From a candidate division Zixibacteria bacterium DG_27 (GTDB lineage: Bacteria; Zixibacteria; MSB-5A5; DG-27): a stretch of DNA of 5,402 bases. Shown in pieces: positions 1 through 5,402 of the stretch (the stretch's first letter is position 1; every line of letters begins with the position of its first letter). The notes below the pieces were generated by a model that saw only the letters and a list, made by a program, of their open reading frames with translations, ran no database searches and was not told the DNA's origin. Made by a program: the position numbers and the translations under genes. The stretch lies in NCBI GenBank assembly GCA_001302725.1, contig LIZU01000122.1:1-5402 (forward strand). The letters run 5' to 3'.

Positions 1-2
1 GC

Positions 3-281
3 GAACGCTTCGAGCTCTTTGTTGCCGGATTAGAGATCGGGAACGCCTTCTCGGAGCTGAACGACCCCTTGGAGCAGAGAGCACGTTTGGAGGCGCAGAG
101 GAAGTTGAGCGGAACCGAGGAGGTTTTGGATGAGGATTTCATTCAGGCCTTGGAGGTGGGGATGCCCCCCTGCGGTGGACTCGGAATTGGGGTGGACCGC
201 CTGGTGATGCTTTTCACCAACAGCCGCTCCATTCGCGATGTCATCTTCTTCCCCACCATGCGTCCGGAAAGCAGAAGTTGA
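3..281 (+). CDS. lysS: Lysyl-tRNA synthetase, class II, C-terminal fragment (5' end outside window)
   Basis: Cytoplasmic enzyme that charges tRNA-Lys with lysine using ATP. Only the last 92 codons are present; the reading frame is open from the left edge, and full-length bacterial LysS is about 490-510 residues. The fragment begins in the catalytic core with the stretch ELFVAGLEIGNAFSELNDP, which closely matches the LysS pattern for the lysine and ATP pocket. It continues through EQRARLEAQ and the conserved GMPPCGGLGIGVDRLVML segment, which is class II motif 3; its ATP-binding arginine is the codon at 198-200. It ends with RDVIFFPTMRP, the usual LysS C-terminus, plus four extra residues. AspS and AsnS also have motif 3, but the SELNDP and GMPPCGG wording points to LysS. 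The stop lies 6 bases before the next start, so the permease gene is probably co-transcribed. Confidence 0.96.
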   Translation, partial: ERFELFVAGLEIGNAFSELNDPLEQRARLEAQRKLSGTEEVLDEDFIQALEVGMPPCGGLGIGVDRLVMLFTNSRSIRDVIFFPTMRPESRS

Positions 282-287
282 TCTCCC

Positions 288-1511
288 ATGGGTTACGAGC
301 TCTTCATCGCCAAAAGGTATCTGCGCTCGAAGCGAAAGAACCGCTTCGTCTCGGTGATAACGGCCATCTCCGCCGGGGGAGTCCTTATCGGAGTGGCGGC
401 GCTCATAATCGTTCTCTCGGTGATGAACGGCTTCGAGTCGGAGGTGAGGTCCCGGATCATCGGGACCACCGCCCACATAACCGTCAGCAGCTTCCAGAAG
501 GAGGGGCTTTCAGACTATCAGGACCTCCTCGCTGAAATCGAGTCTGTCCCGGAGGTGATAGCGGCCTCCCCAACCATTCAATACAAGGTTGCGATCGCCT
601 CCAAGACCGCCTCCGACGGAATCGTCTTGAGGGGGATCGACTCCGAGCTTGAATCCCGGGTGACCGACCTGGATGAAAATCTGATCTATGGCGACCTTCG
701 CTTTGAGGCTGGCGAAGCTCGGGGAATAGTCCTGGGGAGGGATCTGGCGGATCATCTGGGGGTGACGATGGGTGAGCAATTAACCGTCTTTTCGCTGCGG
801 GAGCCGGAGATGGCTTTGACCGGGCTTATGCCTAAGGTCTCCCGTTTTACTGTGAGCGGTCTGTTTCAAACCGGGATGTATGAGTACGATGCCACCCTGG
901 GATACATATCTCTGCAGGAGGCCCAGAAGCTCTTCAACATGGGCGAGACCGTCTCGGCTATCGAGGTTAAGATCAAGGAGGTATACTCTGCCAGAGCGCT
1001 CGCCAGGAAGATCGAGCAGAAGATCGGCTACCCTTACTATGCCATGGACTGGATGAGCCTTCACAAAAACCTCTTCTCCTGGATGACCCTGGAGAAATGG
1101 GCGATGTTTCTGACTCTCTCTCTGATCGTGGCGGTGGCGGCCTTCAACATCATCAGCGCCCTGATCATGGCGGTCACCGAGAAGAGGAAGGATATCGGCA
1201 TCCTAAAATCGATGGGAGCCACCTCCGGGGGGATTATGAGAATATTCATACTGCAGGGGATTGTGGCCGGAGTTGTGGGAACTGTCTCAGGAGGCCTTGT
1301 GGGCCTGGGGCTCTGTTATCTTCAGGAGAGGTTCAGAATCATCTCTCTGCCTCCGGAGATATATTTCATCAGCTCTCTGCCGGTCCAGGTTCGAGCCCTC
1401 GATGTATTGTTGGTCGGCCTGGCGACTTTAGCCCTGACCTTTCTGGCGACCATCTATCCCGCCAGAAGGGCCGCGGGGCTCTCCCCGGTGGAGGTCATCC
1501 GATATGAATAG
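288..1511 (+). CDS. lolC: Lipoprotein-releasing ABC transporter permease, LolC/LolE (LolF-like) family
   Basis: Inner-membrane subunit of the Lol ABC transporter, which extracts outer-membrane lipoproteins from the inner membrane and passes them to periplasmic LolA. The 407-residue length fits the family (E. coli LolC and LolE are about 400-414). The topology is the family's: an N-terminal amphipathic stretch with FIAKRYLRSKRKNRF, TM1 at about 21-46 ending in VLSVMNGFE, a periplasmic domain at about 47-265, then TM2 at about 271-296, TM3 at about 316-344 and TM4 at about 371-391. The cytoplasmic TEKRKDIGILKSMGA segment (297-311) is the FtsX/MacB-type coupling signature that contacts the ATPase. 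The protein ends with the common PVEVIRYE tail. The start at 288 has only weak Shine-Dalgarno matches (AGAAG at 273-277), and the lysS stop is 6 bases upstream, which suggests translational coupling. Only one permease gene is present, so a LolF-like homodimer is possible; whether it is C, E or F type cannot be decided here. Confidence 0.92.
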   Translation: MGYELFIAKRYLRSKRKNRFVSVITAISAGGVLIGVAALIIVLSVMNGFESEVRSRIIGTTAHITVSSFQKEGLSDYQDLLAEIESVPEVIAASPTIQYKVAIASKTASDGIVLRGIDSELESRVTDLDENLIYGDLRFEAGEARGIVLGRDLADHLGVTMGEQLTVFSLREPEMALTGLMPKVSRFTVSGLFQTGMYEYDATLGYISLQEAQKLFNMGETVSAIEVKIKEVYSARALARKIEQKIGYPYYAMDWMSLHKNLFSWMTLEKWAMFLTLSLIVAVAAFNIISALIMAVTEKRKDIGILKSMGATSGGIMRIFILQGIVAGVVGTVSGGLVGLGLCYLQERFRIISLPPEIYFISSLPVQVRALDVLLVGLATLALTFLATIYPARRAAGLSPVEVIRYE

Positions 1512-1572
1512 GGAATGTCGCTTTCTTGTGGAACTGCAGATGAGACTTAGCCGTTTACTACTTCTGGTGTGA
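1504..1572 (+). CDS. Possible 22-residue small ORF bridging the permease and lolD
   Basis: An ATG at 1504 overlaps the permease stop (ATGAATAG) and opens a 22-codon frame, MNRECRFLVELQMRLSRLLLLV, ending in TGA at 1570-1572, which is 27 bases before lolD. A GGAGG at 1490-1494 sits 9 bases upstream of this ATG, a good ribosome-binding distance. However, that GGAGG falls in codons for the conserved permease tail (PVEVI), so it may be coincidence. The peptide has a leucine-rich C-terminal half and resembles no family I know. If translated, it could simply carry ribosomes from the permease to lolD. This is a weak candidate, not an established gene. Confidence 0.15.
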   Translation: MNRECRFLVELQMRLSRLLLLV

Positions 1573-1590
1573 GGTTCTTCTCGCACTTCG

Positions 1591-1598
1591 GGAGGAGG
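1591..1598 (+). promoter_or_regulatory. Ribosome binding site of lolD
   Basis: The purine run GGAGGAGG lies directly before the ATG at 1600. The GGGAGG match (1590-1595) leaves 4 bases to the start and the AGGAGG match leaves one. This is the strongest Shine-Dalgarno in the window. It supports the ATG at 1600 as the start, since no better-spaced start lies between it and the conserved ABC core. It also suggests that lolD can be initiated independently despite the 88-base gap after the permease. I see no convincing promoter or terminator in that gap (1512-1599). Confidence 0.7.
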
Positions 1599-1599
1599 C

Positions 1600-2283
1600 A
1601 TGGCGCCGTATCAACAATCGATATTATCTGCCGAAGATATTATTAAGAATTATCCAACTTCCGCCGGGGAACTGCGGGTTCTGCGCGGACTGAATCTGAG
1701 AGTGGAGGAGGGCGAGATTGTGGCTCTGGTAGGTGCCTCCGGGGTGGGAAAAAGCACACTGCTTCACATCTTCGGGGCCTTGGACCGTCCCACCTCCGGC
1801 AAGGTCTACCACCGCGGGACGGACATCTTCTCCCTCCCCGATAAGAGCCTGGCGCCTTTCAGGAATCGTGCCGTCGGTTTCATATTCCAGTTCCACCACC
1901 TTCTCGGAGAGTTCAGCGCCCTGGAGAACGTTATGATGCCGGCTCTGATTGCCGGCACCAACAACGGCAAAGCCAGAAAACACGCTGGGGAGCTGTTGGA
2001 AAGGGTGGGATTAAAGGAAAGGTTAGACCACCGGCCCGGAGAGCTTTCCGGGGGTGAACAGCAGAAGGTGGCCTTAGCCCGCGCCCTGGTCAACACCCCC
2101 CAGATAGTCTTGGCCGACGAGCCCTCCGGAAATCTGGACAAAGAGGGTGGGGAGATGCTCTACAGTCTGTTTTTGGAACTGAACCGGGAGATGGGTCAGA
2201 CTTTCATCATCGCCACTCACAACCTGGAGCTGGCGGGGCAGGCGAAGCGGGTTCTGAGATTAGAGCAGGGGGTCTTGAATTGA
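1600..2283 (+). CDS. lolD: Lipoprotein-releasing system ATP-binding protein LolD
   Basis: Cytoplasmic ATPase of the Lol transporter; ATP hydrolysis by its dimer drives lipoprotein release through the permease encoded just upstream. At 227 residues it matches the family (E. coli LolD is 233). All ABC motifs are present in order: Walker A GASGVGKST at 45-53, Q-loop Q97, signature LSGGEQQ at 149-155, Walker B IVLADE at 169-174, D-loop NLD at 178-180 and switch histidine H207 in TFIIATHN. The segment after the Q-loop, FQFHHLLGEFSALENVMMP (96-114), is close to the E. coli LolD wording and separates it from FtsE and MacB, which are the main alternatives. Adjacency to a LolC/E permease supports the call. 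The start at 1600 has a strong Shine-Dalgarno and places the N-terminus at the usual distance before the Walker A loop. Confidence 0.94.
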   Translation: MAPYQQSILSAEDIIKNYPTSAGELRVLRGLNLRVEEGEIVALVGASGVGKSTLLHIFGALDRPTSGKVYHRGTDIFSLPDKSLAPFRNRAVGFIFQFHHLLGEFSALENVMMPALIAGTNNGKARKHAGELLERVGLKERLDHRPGELSGGEQQKVALARALVNTPQIVLADEPSGNLDKEGGEMLYSLFLELNREMGQTFIIATHNLELAGQAKRVLRLEQGVLN

Positions 2284-2287
2284 GCGA

Positions 2288-2306
2288 CAGGCGGGGTAGC
2301 CGTCTG
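2288..2306 (+). other. Weak hairpin after lolD, no U-tract
   Basis: Bases 2288-2294 can pair with 2300-2306 to give a 7-bp stem with one G-T wobble and a 5-base loop (GGTAG). It begins 5 bases after the lolD stop, where a terminator might be expected. No T-run follows, so it is not a standard intrinsic terminator. At most it could be a weak pause or an RNA-end stabilising element. Transcription from lolD into mcsA is therefore plausible. Confidence 0.2.
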
Positions 2307-2327
2307 ATGGGAGAATGCCGCAAGCAG

Positions 2328-2339
2328 TTGACCTTGACC
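2328..2339 (+). repeat. Tandem TTGACC direct repeat overlapping the mcsA -35 box
   Basis: TTGACC occurs twice without a spacer. On the other strand this reads GGTCAAGGTCAA. The half-site resembles the GGTCAAA heptad bound by CtsR, the repressor of mcsA-mcsB-clpC operons in Firmicutes. The known CtsR operator, however, has two heptads separated by three bases (period 10), whereas here the period is 6. The position over the -35 is where a repressor site would be effective. What, if anything, binds here is unknown. Confidence 0.4.
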
Positions 2340-2355
2340 TAAAAAGCAGTATATT
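2328..2355 (+). promoter_or_regulatory. Candidate housekeeping (sigma-70-type) promoter for mcsA-mcsB-clpC
   Basis: TTGACC at 2328-2333 matches the -35 consensus at five of six positions. After a 16-base spacer, TATATT at 2350-2355 matches the -10 at five of six. The predicted transcription start, about 7 bases downstream, would be near 2362. That is only about 8 bases before the mcsA ATG, so the transcript would have a very short leader carrying the GAGGG (2362-2366) ribosome site at its extreme 5' end. The location, immediately before the stress cassette and just after the unrelated lol genes, makes biological sense. The prediction is by eye only. Confidence 0.5.
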
Positions 2356-2369
2356 GGATTTGAGGGATT

Positions 2370-2867
2370 ATGCTCTGTCAGGACTGTAAAAACAATGAGG
2401 CTAACGTCTACTTCACCCAGGTGGTGGGGAGCAAGAAGATCACCTTGAACCTCTGCCGGGAGTGCGCCGAGAAGAGGGGCTTTCACCCTCCCCTGGAGAA
2501 CGCCCCCTTCCCCCTAAAGGAGTTCATCTCCGGGATGATCGAGGAGCCTCAGAAGAAAAAAGAGCTCCGCCCGGAGTTAGCCTGTCCCCAGTGTCAGATG
2601 GGATTTGCCGATTTCAGCAAGCGGGGGAAGATCGGCTGCGGCAAGTGTTACGAGACCTTCAGGCCCCAGCTGCGGGACCTGTTGCGGAAGATCCACGGCG
2701 CCAGCGAGCACAAAGGGAAAAACCCCGGAACCCGGACCGAGGAGCTGATTCCCCTTAGAGAGGAGAGACGGCTGCGGGGGAAATTGAAGCAGGCAATCGA
2801 AGATGAGAACTTCGAGAGTGCCGCCAAAATCAGGGACCAGATAAAGGGACTGCTGGAGGGAAGGTGA
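2370..2867 (+). CDS. mcsA: McsA, zinc-binding UVR-motif activator of the McsB arginine kinase
   Basis: Cytoplasmic partner that activates McsB and takes part in stress control of Clp proteolysis. At 165 residues it is slightly shorter than B. subtilis McsA (about 185). Four CxxC pairs are visible: C3/C6, C29/C32, C72/C75 and C90/C93, consistent with metal binding in two double-CxxC modules. The N-terminal MLCQDCKNNEANVYFT and the middle IGCGKCYETF are typical of McsA. Residues 108-118 carry the IHGASEHKGKNP-like segment usual between the zinc part and the C-terminus. The UVR motif spans about 132-162, with the core NFESAAKIRDQI. The ATG at 2370 has GAGGG 3-7 bases upstream and puts the first CxxC at residue 3, as usual. 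mcsB starts 7 bases after the stop. A generic UvrB/UvrC-motif protein is the alternative, but the gene order strongly favours McsA. Confidence 0.93.
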   Translation: MLCQDCKNNEANVYFTQVVGSKKITLNLCRECAEKRGFHPPLENAPFPLKEFISGMIEEPQKKKELRPELACPQCQMGFADFSKRGKIGCGKCYETFRPQLRDLLRKIHGASEHKGKNPGTRTEELIPLREERRLRGKLKQAIEDENFESAAKIRDQIKGLLEGR

Positions 2868-2874
2868 ATCCCGG

Positions 2875-3954
2875 ATGTTCGAACAGATGCTGAAATCCGA
2901 AAGCGTGTGGCTCTCCGGGGAGGGCCCGGAGCACAGTGTGGTCTTGAGTTCCCGGGTGAGGTTAGCCCGCAACGTCAAGGGTTTCCCCTACCCTCCTACC
3001 TCCAGAAGCGAAGGCAAGAGGGAAACCTTAGAGATAGTCAAGGCCGCCATTGAGAAAAGCGGAAGCTTGAAGGAGGGCAAGTTCTATTTCGCCAAGCCCA
3101 TCGACGAGCTGGATCGCGCCTTTTTGATTGAGCGGCATCTGATCTCCCCGGAGTTTTTGGGCGACAAAGCCAACCAGGGGATTTTCATTGGCGACGGGGA
3201 GAACATCTCCATAATGATCAACGAGGAGGACCACCTCCGAATTCAGTCGATTCAATCGGGACTCTCGGTGGAGTCCGCCTGCGAGCTGGCGGAGAGGGTG
3301 GACGAGGACTTGGGTAAGGTTTTGGAGTTTGACTTCGATCGGGAGTTTGGTTATCTGACCTCTTGCCCCACCAACGTCGGCACCGGGATGCGGGCCTCGG
3401 TCCTGATCCACCTGCCAGGTCTGGCTCTGACCCGGGAGATGGACAACCTCATCTCCAGCATTACAAAATTCGGGCTGGCGGTCCGGGGTTTCTATGGGGA
3501 GGGCTCTGACGTCTTAGGGAACCTCTTCCAGATCTCCAACCAGACCACCCTGGGTCGTTCCGAGGACGACATCATCGACAGCCTCCTGAAGGTCACCAGG
3601 CAGATGATCGAATACGAGGGGAAGGCCCGCGAGACTCTACTGGCGGACGCCAAAGACCAGATAGAGGACAAGATCTGGCGCGCTTACGGGATTTTGAAGC
3701 ATGCGCGGGTTTTGACCTCTGCGGAGGTGATGAACTTGCTCTCGGCGGTCCGTCTGGGAATCGGGATGGGAATGATCAAGGAGCTGCCGGTCTCCTCGGT
3801 TAACAGCATGCTGCTTCTGACTCAGCCGGCGCACCTCCAGAAATACCTCCAAAAGAGGATGGACTCAGGCGAGAGGGACGAGGCTCGGGCAGAACTGGTC
3901 AGGAAGATGTTTCAAAACGGTTCCGAAACCTTTTCTCAAGAGGAAGCGTTATAA
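2875..3954 (+). CDS. mcsB: McsB, protein arginine kinase (phosphagen kinase family)
   Basis: Cytoplasmic kinase that transfers phosphate from ATP to arginine side chains, marking proteins for ClpC-ClpP degradation. The length of 359 residues matches B. subtilis McsB (about 363). Key stretches align with the B. subtilis protein: SSRVRLARN (25-33) with ATP-contacting arginines, the acidic ISIMINEEDHLRIQ (111-124), YLTSCPTNVGTGMRASV (160-176) containing C164, RGFYGEGS (204-211) with the catalytic-type glutamate E209, and QISNQTTLGRSEDD (219-232). The C-terminal RDEARA (334-339) keeps the RDxxRA pattern of the allosteric phosphoarginine pocket, which creatine and arginine kinases of animals lack. 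The start at 2875 follows the mcsA stop by 7 bases, with GGAGGGAAGG at 2855-2864 inside the mcsA end as ribosome site. All known key motifs are intact, so an active enzyme is expected. Confidence 0.96.
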   Translation: MFEQMLKSESVWLSGEGPEHSVVLSSRVRLARNVKGFPYPPTSRSEGKRETLEIVKAAIEKSGSLKEGKFYFAKPIDELDRAFLIERHLISPEFLGDKANQGIFIGDGENISIMINEEDHLRIQSIQSGLSVESACELAERVDEDLGKVLEFDFDREFGYLTSCPTNVGTGMRASVLIHLPGLALTREMDNLISSITKFGLAVRGFYGEGSDVLGNLFQISNQTTLGRSEDDIIDSLLKVTRQMIEYEGKARETLLADAKDQIEDKIWRAYGILKHARVLTSAEVMNLLSAVRLGIGMGMIKELPVSSVNSMLLLTQPAHLQKYLQKRMDSGERDEARAELVRKMFQNGSETFSQEEAL

Positions 3955-3982
3955 GTAAAACGGGGGGACGCGTTAAGAGAGC

Positions 3983-3987
3983 GGGAG
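3983..3987 (+). promoter_or_regulatory. Ribosome binding site of clpC
   Basis: GGGAG lies 6 bases before the ATG at 3994, a standard spacing, and supports that start over the in-frame ATG three codons later. The 39-base mcsB-clpC gap shows no hairpin with a T-run and no obvious promoter, so clpC is probably read from the mcsA promoter or from further upstream. Confidence 0.6.
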
Positions 3988-3993
3988 ATTTAG

Positions 3994-5402
<1,409 letters not shown>

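Noticed and set aside
30..476. A 148-codon - strand frame across the lysS-permease junction
   Set aside because: It runs opposite two real genes, is low-complexity in character and has no family match that I recognise.
1097..1507. A 136-codon + strand frame inside the permease gene
   Set aside because: It is a frame shadow of the TM2-TM4 region, whose own frame encodes the conserved FtsX-type signature; the shadow is rich in Gly, Arg and His with no recognisable domain.
2288..2310. An intrinsic terminator after lolD
   Set aside because: The stem is short with a wobble pair, and no T-run follows it.
2328..2345. A canonical CtsR operator before mcsA
   Set aside because: The half-sites are 6 bases apart rather than 10 and lack the full heptad, so the consensus is not met; kept only as a repeat with a possible link.

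Overview
The window is a dense, one-directional stretch of bacterial genes, all on the + strand. It runs from the 3' end of lysS (class II lysyl-tRNA synthetase), through a LolC/E-type permease and a LolD-type ATPase, into mcsA, mcsB and the first 469 codons of clpC. All six genes are recognisable from clear family motifs. There are no RNA genes, mobile elements, CRISPR arrays or integration scars, and no gene-free stretch longer than 88 bases.

Organism. The LolC/E plus LolD pair handles outer-membrane lipoprotein release, so the cell probably has two membranes. The mcsA-mcsB-clpC cassette is best known from Gram-positive Firmicutes, where it normally follows ctsR. Here there is no ctsR between lolD and mcsA. 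The combination, with moderately high GC, suggests a diderm outside the Proteobacteria: a deep-branching diderm or a candidate phylum (Omnitrophota-like lineages are one guess). The sequence does not settle the phylum.

Layout. Bases 1-281 hold the lysS C-terminus. Bases 288-1511 hold the permease, only 6 bases after lysS and probably translationally coupled to it. Bases 1512-1599 are a spacer with a strong Shine-Dalgarno before lolD and a possible 22-codon ORF overlapping the permease stop. lolD occupies 1600-2283. Bases 2284-2369 are a spacer with the best promoter candidate in the window, whose -35 lies in a tandem TTGACC repeat. mcsA (2370-2867), mcsB (2875-3954) and clpC (3994 to the edge) then form a tight operon.

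How the genes work together. The permease and LolD should form an inner-membrane ABC complex that hands lipoproteins to the periplasmic carrier. McsA activates McsB, which phosphorylates arginines on damaged proteins. The ClpC N-domain reads this mark and feeds the protein to ClpP. The residues for this relay are largely intact: the McsB catalytic motifs and its RDxxRA pocket, and the glutamates of the two ClpC N-domain repeats. The main oddities are a ClpC first ATPase domain about five residues short just after Walker B, the missing ctsR with a contracted CtsR-like repeat in its place, and a single Lol permease gene. I see no previously undescribed multi-gene system here.
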